64,000 nucleotides of DNA from Flavobacterium paronense. GTDB lineage: Bacteria; Bacteroidota; Bacteroidia; Flavobacteriales; Flavobacteriaceae. Within the stretch, counting starts at the first letter, position 1, and every line of letters begins with the position of its first letter. Of this stretch, positions 38,437 through 47,548 are shown in pieces. Under the pieces are notes generated by a model, which had not been told where the DNA came from, searched no databases, and saw only the letters and a program-made list of their open reading frames with translations. The stretch covers positions 248,001-312,000 of the forward strand of contig NZ_JAUFQN010000019.1 in NCBI RefSeq assembly GCF_030409795.1. Reading direction: 5' to 3'. Made by a program: the position numbers and the translations under genes.

Positions 38437-39084
38437 ATGGCATTATTAAGCAAAAAAGCAATGAATTTCGCATACGGGATGGGAGCAGCAGTTGTAATCA
38501 TCGGTGCATTGTTCAAAATTACTCACATCGAATTTGGATTTATAACGGGTAACTTAATGTTAACTATAGGACTTGTTACTGAAGCGTTAATTTTTGGATT
38601 ATCTGCTTTTGAACCAGTTGATAATGAATTAGATTGGTCTTTAGTTTATCCAGAATTAGCTGGTGGTGAAGCAAAAGCTAGAAAAGTAAAAACAGAAGAT
38701 GCAACAGACGCGCAAGGGTTATTATCTCAAAAACTTGATGCTATGTTAAAAGAAGCTAAAGTAGATAGTGCATTAATGGAAAGCTTAGGAAACAGTATCA
38801 AAAATTTTGAAGGTGCAGCAAAAGCTATATCTCCAACTGTTGATGCAGTTGCTTCTACAAAAAAATATTCTGAAGAAATGACAAGAGCAGCAGGTCAATT
38901 AGAAGCATTGAACGGTTTATACCAAGTGCAATTACAAAGTGCTGAAAGAAACGCAAAAATCAATGACGAAGTTGCTGAAAACAATTTAAAATTAAAAGAT
39001 CAAATGCAAAGCTTAACGTCTAACCTTTCTACATTGAATAATGTATACGGTGGAATGCTTTCTGCAATGAGTAATAAAGGATAA
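38437..39084 (+). CDS. gldL: GldL, inner-membrane motor subunit of T9SS/gliding
   Basis: A 215-residue protein with two N-terminal membrane helices (about 11-30 and 38-57; FAYGMGAAVVIIGALFKI and GNLMLTIGLVTEALIFGLSA), with the buried charged residues used for proton flow. It then has a long cytoplasmic helical tail. With GldM it forms the rotary motor driven by the proton gradient. It is flanked by gldK and gldM. Confidence 0.97.
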   Translation: MALLSKKAMNFAYGMGAAVVIIGALFKITHIEFGFITGNLMLTIGLVTEALIFGLSAFEPVDNELDWSLVYPELAGGEAKARKVKTEDATDAQGLLSQKLDAMLKEAKVDSALMESLGNSIKNFEGAAKAISPTVDAVASTKKYSEEMTRAAGQLEALNGLYQVQLQSAERNAKINDEVAENNLKLKDQMQSLTSNLSTLNNVYGGMLSAMSNKG

Positions 39085-39140
39085 TTAGTTTTATAACTAT
39101 ATATTTTAAACAAAATAATAATTTAAACTAATTAGAAAAA

Positions 39141-40688
39141 ATGGCAGGAGGAAAATTAACCCCTAGACAGAAGATGATTAACCTGATGTATTTGGTATTC
39201 ATCGCGATGTTGGCATTAAACATGTCAAAAGAAGTATTATCAGCTTTTGGAATTTTAAATACTAAGATTGAAAGTTCAAATTCAATCACTGACAATAGAA
39301 ATGAAAGCTCTTTTTTGCAACTACAACAAAAAGCTAAAGACCAGCCATTACAGTATGGTGATAAAAAAGCTAAAGTTGATAAAATCAGAGCTATCTGTAA
39401 AGAATACAATGATTATATCGAAGGTATAAAAACTGAAGTTACCAAAAAATTCCCTAAAGATAAAGAAGGTAACTATCCATGTGAACAAATGGATAAAAGT
39501 GACGAAATTGACAATATGTTCTATACAGGCGATAAAGAGTCAGCAAAAGGTAAAGAATTCTTAGAAAAAATCAGAGGATTTGCAGGTAAACTAAAAGCAA
39601 TTGGAGGAAGTTCAATAGCTGAGGTTGAAATGAAAAAAATCGAGAAAAGATTTGCTACAGAAGATGTTTATTCTGAAAAAGCTGAAGCAAAGTTACCATG
39701 GTTAGATTATAACTACCACCATTTCCCATTGATTGCAACTGTTACAAAACTGACACAATTGCAAGCGGATATCAAATCAACTGAAAGTGATATCATGGAA
39801 GGGATGTTTAAATCTGACTTAGTTGCTGCCGCTTCATTAACAGCGTATCAACCAATTGTTGTTCCAGAAAAAACAGCTTTCTTTCAAGGTGAGGCAGTTA
39901 AAGGAAAAATTATCTTAGGAAAATTTGATCCAAACTTAGTTGCTAAATCAGTTATCGTAAATGGAGTTAGTGTTCCTGCCAAAGCAGGTCAGGCAGATTT
40001 CTCTTTCGGTGCTGGTGCTGTTGGAGAACATGAAATTACTGGTTCATTTAACTTTGACGAAAACGGAAAAGTAGTTAGCTTACCAATTAAAGGAAACTAT
40101 GTTGTTGTACCACAACCTAAATCAGCTAATATTTCTGCTGATAAAATGAACGTAGTTTACAGAGGGTTACCAAATCCAATGACTATTTCATTCGCAGGTA
40201 TCTCTGATGACAAAGTATCGGCTTCTGCTCCAGGTTTAGCCAGAGCAACGGGTAATGGAAAATATAACTTAAACCCAGGTTCTGGTACTGAAGTAAAAGT
40301 TAGCGTTACAGCTAAACTTCCTGATGGGAAACCAGTTTCTGATAGCAAAATATTTAGAATTAAAAATATTCCTGCTCCACTTGGTGCAATTGCAGGTTCA
40401 ACAGGAGTTATAAAAGGTGCAAAGTCTCGTTTGCAAGTATCGCAAGTTACAGCAGTATTGCCTGATTTCTTGTATGACTTAAACTTTGAAGTAGTTCAAT
40501 TTACTTTTAAAGTGCAAGGTCAACCAGCGATTGTTGTAAATGGAAACAGAGTAGATGCTAAATGTGCAGCTGCATTAGTTAGAGCTTCTAAAGGTGATCA
40601 GATTACAATTTCAGATATTAAATCTAAAATTGCAGGTCAAGGTATCAAGCCACAGACAGCTTCACCTGTTATTTACGAAATACAATAA
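39141..40688 (+). CDS. gldM: GldM, periplasmic shaft of the T9SS/gliding motor
   Basis: A 515-residue protein with one N-terminal membrane helix (KMINLMYLVFIAMLALNMSKE) which inserts into the GldL ring, and a large periplasmic part made of beta domains (D1-D4) in the known structures. Ends with the ISDIKSKIAG...VIYEIQ region. N-terminal sequence MAGGKLTPRQKM is characteristic. Third gene of the operon. Confidence 0.97.
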   Translation: MAGGKLTPRQKMINLMYLVFIAMLALNMSKEVLSAFGILNTKIESSNSITDNRNESSFLQLQQKAKDQPLQYGDKKAKVDKIRAICKEYNDYIEGIKTEVTKKFPKDKEGNYPCEQMDKSDEIDNMFYTGDKESAKGKEFLEKIRGFAGKLKAIGGSSIAEVEMKKIEKRFATEDVYSEKAEAKLPWLDYNYHHFPLIATVTKLTQLQADIKSTESDIMEGMFKSDLVAAASLTAYQPIVVPEKTAFFQGEAVKGKIILGKFDPNLVAKSVIVNGVSVPAKAGQADFSFGAGAVGEHEITGSFNFDENGKVVSLPIKGNYVVVPQPKSANISADKMNVVYRGLPNPMTISFAGISDDKVSASAPGLARATGNGKYNLNPGSGTEVKVSVTAKLPDGKPVSDSKIFRIKNIPAPLGAIAGSTGVIKGAKSRLQVSQVTAVLPDFLYDLNFEVVQFTFKVQGQPAIVVNGNRVDAKCAAALVRASKGDQITISDIKSKIAGQGIKPQTASPVIYEIQ

Positions 40689-40734
40689 TAATTTAAGTTG
40701 AAAAGAAACCTACTTAAATAACTTATATTAAATT

Positions 40735-41649
40735 ATGAAAATTAAAAATCTTTTATCAGTAGTTTTTGCAGTAGCAATGGGTGCTTCAACTTTTGCTCAG
40801 TCAAACTTGTTGAATTCCAAAACTCCAGACGAGATTGGAAAGAAAACACCTGCTCAGTTAATTTCTGACAATGATAAACCATTACCATATGGTTATGTTC
40901 ATGACAGAGATGTATTAATGGGTAAAACGATTTGGGAGTTTGTAGATGTTGATGAAAGAATTAATTTTCCATTATATTACCCGATTGATACTAATTTTGT
41001 TGGTAAAGATAGAAGGTCATTGTTTGATGTACTTGTTAAAAATATCAAGAATGGTAAGATTACCGAAGTGTATGCTGACGATTATTTCAATACCAAGAAA
41101 ACGTTTAAAGATATGGCATCTTCGTTTACCTATACCGATACTATTCCAGCTGGTATAGATGAGTATAATAACTTTATTGACGATTACAAATCAGGAGCTA
41201 AGGTTTTAGATCCTCAGTTTATCAATAAAAAAGAATTAGACGCAAGTTATATATCAGGCTACAAAATCAAAGGGTACTGGTATTTTGACAAACGTCAGGG
41301 TGAACTAAAATACAGATTATTAGCTTTGTGTCCGGTTACTCCGGAAGCAAAAGATGCGGGTAATGAAAATGCTGACGTAATTGAATTGTTCTGGGTTTAC
41401 TTCCCTACGGTAAGAGATATACTGCATGAGTCAAAGGCCTTTAATGATAAGAATTCTGCGATGCCAATTACATTTGACCATTTGTTAAACTCGAGAAGAT
41501 TTAATGGCGAGATATACAAAGAAGAAAATGTTTATGGCGATAGAGAAATTCAGCAATACATGAAAGACAATTCTCAAAACCAGCTTTTAGAATCGGATAG
41601 AGTAAAAGAAAAGATTCGTAGTTTCGAATCGGATATGTGGAATTACTAA
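40735..41649 (+). CDS. gldN: GldN, periplasmic ring protein of T9SS/gliding
   Basis: Exported protein of 304 residues with a signal peptide to about residue 22 (STFAQ). Family features are DRDVLMGKTIWEFVDVDERINFPLYYP, the ELFWVYFPTVRDIL segment and a charged C-terminal helix. It binds GldK in the outer-membrane-attached ring. Last gene of the operon, followed by a terminator. Confidence 0.97.
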   Translation: MKIKNLLSVVFAVAMGASTFAQSNLLNSKTPDEIGKKTPAQLISDNDKPLPYGYVHDRDVLMGKTIWEFVDVDERINFPLYYPIDTNFVGKDRRSLFDVLVKNIKNGKITEVYADDYFNTKKTFKDMASSFTYTDTIPAGIDEYNNFIDDYKSGAKVLDPQFINKKELDASYISGYKIKGYWYFDKRQGELKYRLLALCPVTPEAKDAGNENADVIELFWVYFPTVRDILHESKAFNDKNSAMPITFDHLLNSRRFNGEIYKEENVYGDREIQQYMKDNSQNQLLESDRVKEKIRSFESDMWNY

Positions 41650-41671
41650 GAAATAGTTCATAATACAATAT

Positions 41672-41703
41672 AAAACTCTCATCTTTATGGTGAGAGTTTT
41701 TTT
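41672..41703 (+). terminator. Terminator of gldKLMN
   Basis: AAAACTCTCA (41672-41681) pairs with TGAGAGTTTT (41691-41700) around nine bases, with a T-run after it. It is 22 bases past the gldN stop. Confidence 0.88.
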
Positions 41704-41717
41704 TAGCTATATAAATA

Positions 41718-42761
41718 ATGACAGATTATATTATTGTTGGTTCAGGGTTAGCAGGTATTGCTTTTGCAGAAACACTTTTGCAGCATAATAAGTCCTTTAT
41801 AGTTTTTGAAAACAACTCACAAAGTTCCAGCAGCATAGCAGGCGGATTGTATAATCCTGTAATTTTAAAAAGATTTAGCGAAGTCTGGAATGCCAAGCCT
41901 CAACTTGAATTAGCTAATGAGTTTTATGCCGCCATTGAAAAAAAACTTGCCATTCAATTCGATTTTAAAATCCCGATATATCGAAAATTCTTCTCTGTAG
42001 AAGAACAAAACAATTGGTTTGCAGCCTCAGATAAACCAAATTTATCACCGTTTCTTTCTACAACAATTATCCATAAAAAGTACAACGGTATTGATGCTCC
42101 CTTTGGATACGGTGAAGTATTGCAAACCGGTTATGTGGATACAATTGCTTTGCTTACCCATTATCACAAGTATCTAAAAAGTTTAAATCTATTGGCTTCA
42201 GACACTTTTGATTATGCCGAATTACAGCTGTTTGACGACCATATTGAATACCAAAATATAAAAGCCAAACACATTGTCTTCGCTGAAGGATTTGGAATGC
42301 ATTCTAATCCGTTTTTTAATCTTTTACCGCTTGATGGAACTAAAGGTGAATTATTTATCATTAGAGCCCCTGAATTAGATTTAGATGTAATTATAAATAC
42401 CAGCGTTTTTATTTTGCCCTTAGGCGATGCTCTTTTTAAAGTGGGCGCAACTTATAATTGGGAAGACAAAACAAACGCGCCAACCACTGAAGGCAAGCAA
42501 GAATTAATCGATAGAATAAAAGAAATTCTAAACTGTGATTTTGAAATTGTAGAACATTTTGCCGGTGTAAGACCAACAGTTAAGGACAGAAGACCATTAC
42601 TTGGCACGCATCCAAAACATGAAAAGCTCCATATTTTAAATGGTCTCGGAACACGAGGTGTAATGCTGGCGCCAACTTTGGCTAAAGATTTATTCGACTT
42701 TATCGAAAACGGAAAACCATTAGATAAGGCTATTGATATCAAAAGATATACTACTTCTTAG
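41718..42761 (+). CDS. FAD-dependent oxidoreductase (DAO family)
   Basis: A soluble flavoprotein of 347 residues. Dinucleotide-binding start DYIIVGSGLAGIAFAETLL, then SSIAGGLYNP, and at the C-terminus the FAD motif GVRPTVKDRRPLLGTHP with LNGLGTRGVMLAPTLA. Similar to glycine/D-amino-acid oxidase-type enzymes; substrate not predictable. It starts just after the gld terminator; its 3' end overlaps the convergent DUF983 gene by 11 bases. Confidence 0.88.
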   Translation: MTDYIIVGSGLAGIAFAETLLQHNKSFIVFENNSQSSSSIAGGLYNPVILKRFSEVWNAKPQLELANEFYAAIEKKLAIQFDFKIPIYRKFFSVEEQNNWFAASDKPNLSPFLSTTIIHKKYNGIDAPFGYGEVLQTGYVDTIALLTHYHKYLKSLNLLASDTFDYAELQLFDDHIEYQNIKAKHIVFAEGFGMHSNPFFNLLPLDGTKGELFIIRAPELDLDVIINTSVFILPLGDALFKVGATYNWEDKTNAPTTEGKQELIDRIKEILNCDFEIVEHFAGVRPTVKDRRPLLGTHPKHEKLHILNGLGTRGVMLAPTLAKDLFDFIENGKPLDKAIDIKRYTTS

Positions 42762-43134
42762 CAGCATTCTTATCAAAACTAATAAACATATTGATATAAA
42801 TATTTCTGGCTAATCGCGCCGTTATCGGCATCAGGGCTATAAGTGCTAGAATAATGGCAATGATAGCTTGTTTTAATGATAATCCCATAATGACTTTCGA
42901 AATGATAAAAGCCGCAACTCCAATGCCAACAGTCAACCCGTAACTAACATACATCGCACCATAAAAAAAGGAAGGTTCTATTTGATAATGTAAACCACAA
43001 TGACTACAATTCTCCTGCATTTTATAGATATTCTGTATATGATATGGATTTTTGTCCAAATACATGCTTTCTTCTTGACAACGTGGACAAGTTCCTGTTA
43101 AAATACTATTTAGTTTGGATCCTTTTTTTAACAT
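42751..43134 (-). CDS. DUF983 membrane protein with zinc ribbon
   Basis: A 127-residue protein from the ATG at 43134 (a TTG two codons earlier is possible). The N-terminus has two CxxC pairs, GTCPRCQE and ENCSHCGL, predicted to bind zinc, then two membrane helices (about 56-76 and 84-104). The segment IEPSFFYGAMYVSYGL is typical of DUF983. Role unknown. It is convergent with the FAD gene, tail to tail. Confidence 0.88.
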   Translation of the reverse strand: MLKKGSKLNSILTGTCPRCQEESMYLDKNPYHIQNIYKMQENCSHCGLHYQIEPSFFYGAMYVSYGLTVGIGVAAFIISKVIMGLSLKQAIIAIILALIALMPITARLARNIYINMFISFDKNAAKK

Positions 43135-43235
43135 TTGCAAAAAATTTAATTTTGTTCATTTTAGTCTTATGACCTCGAGTATACAAAGGTAAATCCAAAT
43201 AAGGTTTTAATACTAATAAACTATTCTTTTTCTCT

Positions 43236-45143
43236 ATGTTAAATATCCATAACTTATCGGTTTCTTTTGGCGGCACTTATCTTTTTGAAGAGGTAACTTT
43301 TCGATTAGGCTCTGGTGATAGAGTAGGACTGGTAGGAAAAAACGGTGCCGGAAAATCGACAATGCTAAAAATTTTAGCTGGAGATTTTAAACCGGATTCA
43401 GGTCAGATTGCAACCGAGAAGGAAGTGAAAATGGGTTTTCTTCGTCAGGATATCGATTTCGAACAAGGAAGATCAGTGCTTGAAGAAGCCTATGAAGCAT
43501 TTATCGAAATAAAAGTAGTTGAAAAAAAACTGGAAAGTATCAACCACCAATTAGTAACTAGAACCGATTATGAAAGCGAGGCCTATAGCCAAATTATCGA
43601 AGATTTATCCGATTATACCCATCGTTTTGAGTTACTTGGCGGCTATAACTATGTTGGCGATACCGAGAAAATATTATTAGGGCTAGGTTTTAAAAGAGAA
43701 GATTTCAACAACCAAACCGATACTTTTTCAGGTGGTTGGAGAATGCGTATAGAGTTAGCCAAATTATTATTGCAATCCAACGATATTTTATTGCTGGATG
43801 AGCCAACGAATCACTTGGATATTGAGAGTATCATTTGGCTGGAAGGATTTCTTCGAAACTTTCCCGGCGTAGTCGTAATCGTTTCCCACGATAAAATGTT
43901 TCTGGATAATGTGACCAATCGTACGATTGAAATTTCTCTAGGCAAAGCTTATGATTACAACAAACCGTATTCACAATATTTAGTTTTACGTGAAGAAATC
44001 CGCGAAAAGCAATTGGCTACACAAAAAAACCAAGCCAAGAAAATAGAGGAAACCGAGAAGCTAATCGAAAAGTTCCGAGCCAAAGCTTCCAAAGCATCCA
44101 TGGCGCAATCGCTTATCAAAAAACTAGATAAAGTTGAACGCATCGAAGTAGATGAAGATGATACTTCAGTAATGAATATTTCATTTCCGGTATCACAAGT
44201 TCCGGGAAGAGTAGTTATCGAAGCCGAACATGTAACCAAAGCCTACGGTGATAAAACAATTTTAAAAGACATTTCGCTTTTGGTGGAACGCGGGAGTAAA
44301 ATTGCTTTCGTGGGTCAGAATGGTCAGGGGAAATCTACCTTTATGAAAGCCATCGTCAATGAATTTAAATACCAAGGTTCCATAAAACTGGGACACAATG
44401 TGCAGTTGGGTTATTTTGCCCAAAATCAGGCAGAATATTTAGACGGCGAAATTACCTTATTGGAAACCATGACCAATGCGGCTACCGATACCAATCGTTC
44501 TAAAGTTCGGGATATGTTGGGCTCCTTTTTGTTTCGTGGCGATGATGTAGAGAAAAAAGTTAAAGTACTTTCGGGTGGCGAACGCAATCGTTTGGCTTTG
44601 TGTAAATTATTACTGCAGCCAATAAACGTATTAGTGATGGATGAACCAACGAATCACCTCGATATTAAATCGAAGAATGTATTAAAAGCGGCCTTAAAAA
44701 AATACGAAGGCACTTTGCTGTTGGTTTCTCACGACAGGGATTTTCTTCAGGGAATGTCGAATATCGTTTACGAATTCAAAGACCAAAAAATCAAAGAATA
44801 TTTAGGCGATATTAACTATTTCTTAGAGCAACGCAACATGGAAAACATGCGTGAAGTGGAGAAAAAAGACGTTGCCAAAAAAGAAGCTCCAAAGGAAACA
44901 ACCAAAGTTTCCTATGAAGACCAAAAGAAAAGTAAATCACTGCAAAATCGTTTGAGTAAAGTAGAAAGCCAAATCAAACAATTGGAAATTGATATTCAGG
45001 CTGATGACAAAGCTTTGGCATCCAATTATGACAAGCACATTGAAGATGCAAATTTCTTTATGGCGTACAACAAAAAGAAAAAAGAATTAGACCGATTACT
45101 CGAAGAATGGGAAGTGATTCAAGGTGAGATTGATTTAATGTGA
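43236..45143 (+). CDS. ABC-F family ATPase (translation-associated)
   Basis: A 635-residue protein with two ABC domains and no membrane segment. Walker A motifs GKNGAGKST and GQNGQGKST, signatures FSGGWRMRIELAKLL and LSGGERNRLALCKLL, Walker B followed by DEPTNHLDI in both halves. The inter-domain linker (about 240-310) is charged and helical, and a coiled coil ends the protein (about 570-635), like Uup. ABC-F proteins act on the ribosome; whether this one is housekeeping or gives antibiotic protection cannot be told from sequence. Confidence 0.93.
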   Translation: MLNIHNLSVSFGGTYLFEEVTFRLGSGDRVGLVGKNGAGKSTMLKILAGDFKPDSGQIATEKEVKMGFLRQDIDFEQGRSVLEEAYEAFIEIKVVEKKLESINHQLVTRTDYESEAYSQIIEDLSDYTHRFELLGGYNYVGDTEKILLGLGFKREDFNNQTDTFSGGWRMRIELAKLLLQSNDILLLDEPTNHLDIESIIWLEGFLRNFPGVVVIVSHDKMFLDNVTNRTIEISLGKAYDYNKPYSQYLVLREEIREKQLATQKNQAKKIEETEKLIEKFRAKASKASMAQSLIKKLDKVERIEVDEDDTSVMNISFPVSQVPGRVVIEAEHVTKAYGDKTILKDISLLVERGSKIAFVGQNGQGKSTFMKAIVNEFKYQGSIKLGHNVQLGYFAQNQAEYLDGEITLLETMTNAATDTNRSKVRDMLGSFLFRGDDVEKKVKVLSGGERNRLALCKLLLQPINVLVMDEPTNHLDIKSKNVLKAALKKYEGTLLLVSHDRDFLQGMSNIVYEFKDQKIKEYLGDINYFLEQRNMENMREVEKKDVAKKEAPKETTKVSYEDQKKSKSLQNRLSKVESQIKQLEIDIQADDKALASNYDKHIEDANFFMAYNKKKKELDRLLEEWEVIQGEIDLM

Positions 45144-45155
45144 AAAGCCTGATTT

Positions 45156-45533
45156 ATGAAAAACATACACCTTATCATTTCAAGTTTAATTGTACTTCCT
45201 TTAGGGTTTATATATGGTTTTCAGCCCAATTTACTTTTTGATGTTACTATTAATTCGATAGATGAAGCCAATATTTTCAAGGCAGTTATGGGATTGTATC
45301 TTGGTTTTTCTACACTCTGGATTATCGGATTACTGAAACCTGCTTTTTGGAAAACAGCAACGATGTCCAATATGATTTTTATGCTGGGTTTGGCATTTGG
45401 TCGAATACTTTCTATGTTTTATGACGGAATACCATCTACTATTTTTGTTATCGGAACAATAGGCGAATTGGTTTTAGGGCTTTATGCTCTATACCAGCTA
45501 CAGCTAAATAGAGCTTCAAAAAAAGCACTGTAA
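45156..45533 (+). CDS. DUF4345 membrane protein
   Basis: A 125-residue protein with four hydrophobic helices. The pattern NIFKAVMGLYLGFSTLWIIG and FMLGLAFGRILSMFYDGIPS is that of DUF4345. Function unknown. It starts 12 bases after the ABC-F stop and may be in the same transcript. It abuts the convergent lipoprotein gene, with no terminator between. Confidence 0.82.
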   Translation: MKNIHLIISSLIVLPLGFIYGFQPNLLFDVTINSIDEANIFKAVMGLYLGFSTLWIIGLLKPAFWKTATMSNMIFMLGLAFGRILSMFYDGIPSTIFVIGTIGELVLGLYALYQLQLNRASKKAL

Positions 45534-45896
45534 TTATTCCTTATCAAAAACAAAATTTACCTTAGTTACATTGCTTTTGGTATCAAAATAGACTTGTCGG
45601 TTGTTAGCAATCTTTTCTTCTAACTGACCGTTAATCGAAAATTTCATTTCAGTATAAAGCCTTCCTGTTCTGCCGGAAATAGTGACTTGATACAAACTAT
45701 CTTTAACTACTTCTTTCATAGGAAAATCTTTGTCCCAAGATAAGGGACTGTCCCAACCACGTACACCCACTGTTTTGATATTCGGAATTCCTGAAACATT
45801 GAGCGTAAAAACTACGGTGCGCCACTGCGTTTTTTGAACGCAGCTATTTAAACTTAACAGGGCTATGGCCGCAACGATAAATAGTTGTTTTTTCAT
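45534..45896 (-). CDS. Small lipoprotein with carbohydrate-binding-like beta fold
   Basis: A 120-residue lipoprotein: lipobox LNSCVQK (Cys 19). The body is beta-rich with GIPNIKTVGVRGWDSPLSWDKDFPMKEV, a layout like CBM20/48-type early-Ig modules (VGVRG.DSPL.W). No catalytic motif. It starts one base after the doxX stop and is the last gene of the 47.4-45.5 kb leftward string. Ligand unknown. Confidence 0.72.
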   Translation of the reverse strand: MKKQLFIVAAIALLSLNSCVQKTQWRTVVFTLNVSGIPNIKTVGVRGWDSPLSWDKDFPMKEVVKDSLYQVTISGRTGRLYTEMKFSINGQLEEKIANNRQVYFDTKSNVTKVNFVFDKE

Positions 45897-45897
45897 T

Positions 45898-46380
45898 TTA
45901 CTTTACTTTTTTAGTTATCAAATAATCTACTCCAAACCGACCCGACCCTAATACCATCGTGAACAAGCTAACCCAAAGAAACCCAAGAGCCGGTAAACAA
46001 TTCCACAAGCCATTTTGAATTTGTTGCATAAAAATGGCAACCAACATCGTGCAAAGAATCAAAAAGGAGAATAGCCTGGTCTGAAATCCGAATAATAAAA
46101 ATAAGCCACCAACTGCTTCAGAAAAGGCGCCCATCCAGGCAAAGAACGCTGGCGTAATGGCAAAGATGCCACCATAATGCGCCACATCTTGTGGAAACCA
46201 AAAGGCGACTTCAAAAAAGCCAAGCCCATTTTCGGGCGGAGACCAGGGCAAGCCAAATTTTTGGGCACCAAAATTTGCCGTTAGTAAATAGCCACATACC
46301 ATACGAGGGATTGCCAATAGTAAATCTTGTGACCAGTGTGGTAATAAAACAGGTGTTGTAATTTGGTTGAGAATTCTCAT
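45898..46380 (-). CDS. DoxX family membrane protein
   Basis: A 160-residue protein with four helices; LAIPRMVCGYLLTANFGAQKFGLP and FFAWMGAFSEAVGGLFLLFGFQTRLF fit the DoxX family, which occurs in thiosulfate:quinone oxidoreductase and in redox/envelope systems. No sulfur genes are near. It is packed within three bases of the upstream small lipoprotein gene, so it is part of an operon. Confidence 0.87.
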   Translation of the reverse strand: MRILNQITTPVLLPHWSQDLLLAIPRMVCGYLLTANFGAQKFGLPWSPPENGLGFFEVAFWFPQDVAHYGGIFAITPAFFAWMGAFSEAVGGLFLLFGFQTRLFSFLILCTMLVAIFMQQIQNGLWNCLPALGFLWVSLFTMVLGSGRFGVDYLITKKVK

Positions 46381-46382
46381 GA

Positions 46383-46727
46383 TTATTCAATGGTATATGT
46401 GATGGTTAAATTTTCGTTGCTAAAATTTTTAAGTAAAACCGAACCGTTAGTTGGAACCGTAAAATCAAGTGTTGAATCGGCTAAAAGAGATGGGGAAATC
46501 CATTTCTCCACATTGTTTTTAACAGTGTAAGCTTCACAGGAATTTGTTGTATTCTTGTTCTCTAAATGAAGTGAAAATGATGCATGTTCTATATTTTGCC
46601 AAATGCTTATTGCGCCTTTGGCAGGAACAGTAATCGAAGCTTGTTTAGGAGAAATATTTACCGTTTTGCAAGAAAATGCAAGAAGAATAAGAGCAGTTGA
46701 CATGGAAATTTTAAATAGGTTTTTCAT
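46383..46727 (-). CDS. Small hypothetical lipoprotein
   Basis: A 114-residue exported lipoprotein with lipobox AFSCKT (Cys 20). The mature part is beta-rich, with TVPAKGAISIWQNIEHASFSL. Not recognised. It lies between a GIN-domain gene (35 bases upstream) and doxX (2 bases downstream). Confidence 0.7.
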   Translation of the reverse strand: MKNLFKISMSTALILLAFSCKTVNISPKQASITVPAKGAISIWQNIEHASFSLHLENKNTTNSCEAYTVKNNVEKWISPSLLADSTLDFTVPTNGSVLLKNFSNENLTITYTIE

Positions 46728-46762
46728 GATGTTTTGATTTTCTAATTTGATTGAGATTGAAA

Positions 46763-47428
46763 CTATATGTTGATTAAATCGCCGTTACCGGTCTTCTTAG
46801 AATTAGTGTCAAATTTGGCTTTACCACTGTTTTTTATGTCACCGTTTCCGTTTAATTTGGCGGTAAGTTCCTGAGAAACATTTACGGTGACATCGCCATT
46901 GCCAGTATTTTTTATAACGGCTTTTTTGGCTGTCAGTTTTTCTGCATCAATGTCGCCATTACCACTTTTTACAACTTCTAAACTGTCTGTTGTACCACTT
47001 ATTCTGGTATCTCCGTTTCCTATATTTTCTATTCTGAAGTACCGACCAATTGCATTTTTGATGTTCAGATTACTGTTGCCTCTATTTTTAATTACGGAGG
47101 CTTCGGGCATTGTGATTTTAATTTTGAAGTTAGTGTCTTCAATGTATTTCCAGTTGTTTTTGTTGTTTTTGAAACTAACGGTTAGTTCGTGTTCGGAAGC
47201 ATTTTCTGAAATAGAAAAGAGACTTTCTAAATTGTCATCAATCGTGACGGTAATGCTAAAAGCTTTCCCGATTTCAATTTCGAGTTTACCATCTAAATCT
47301 TCGAAATAGACTTTGTCGAAGTTTTTAAAATCATACGATTGGGTTGTGGTTTTTCCGGAACCTTTGAGTTGGGCCATTGTCAAGAAACTGGTTAATGACA
47401 TTGCGATTGCAAACAGAATTGTTTTCAT
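46763..47428 (-). CDS. GIN-domain (DUF2807) adhesin-like exported protein
   Basis: A 221-residue protein: signal peptide to about residue 19 (TMAQ), then a right-handed parallel beta-helix of the head GIN type. It has regular GNGD turns (IGNGDTRISG, SGNGDIDAEK, TGNGDVTVN, NGNGDIKN, TGNGDLINI), one per coil. Such proteins are secreted; function unknown. First gene of the operon with doxX. It is transcribed away from the AraC-type gene's terminator side, 120 bases apart. Confidence 0.88.
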   Translation of the reverse strand: MKTILFAIAMSLTSFLTMAQLKGSGKTTTQSYDFKNFDKVYFEDLDGKLEIEIGKAFSITVTIDDNLESLFSISENASEHELTVSFKNNKNNWKYIEDTNFKIKITMPEASVIKNRGNSNLNIKNAIGRYFRIENIGNGDTRISGTTDSLEVVKSGNGDIDAEKLTAKKAVIKNTGNGDVTVNVSQELTAKLNGNGDIKNSGKAKFDTNSKKTGNGDLINI

Positions 47429-47548
47429 AACAGGAAGTTTTAGTGATTATTACTGAGGCAAAATTGCAGCATAAAGTAGGACCAATCGCTTCAAATTATG
47501 ATTTGAGACCAATTGAGTAGTAAACGGGAAGTGTTGTGAATAAAAGGA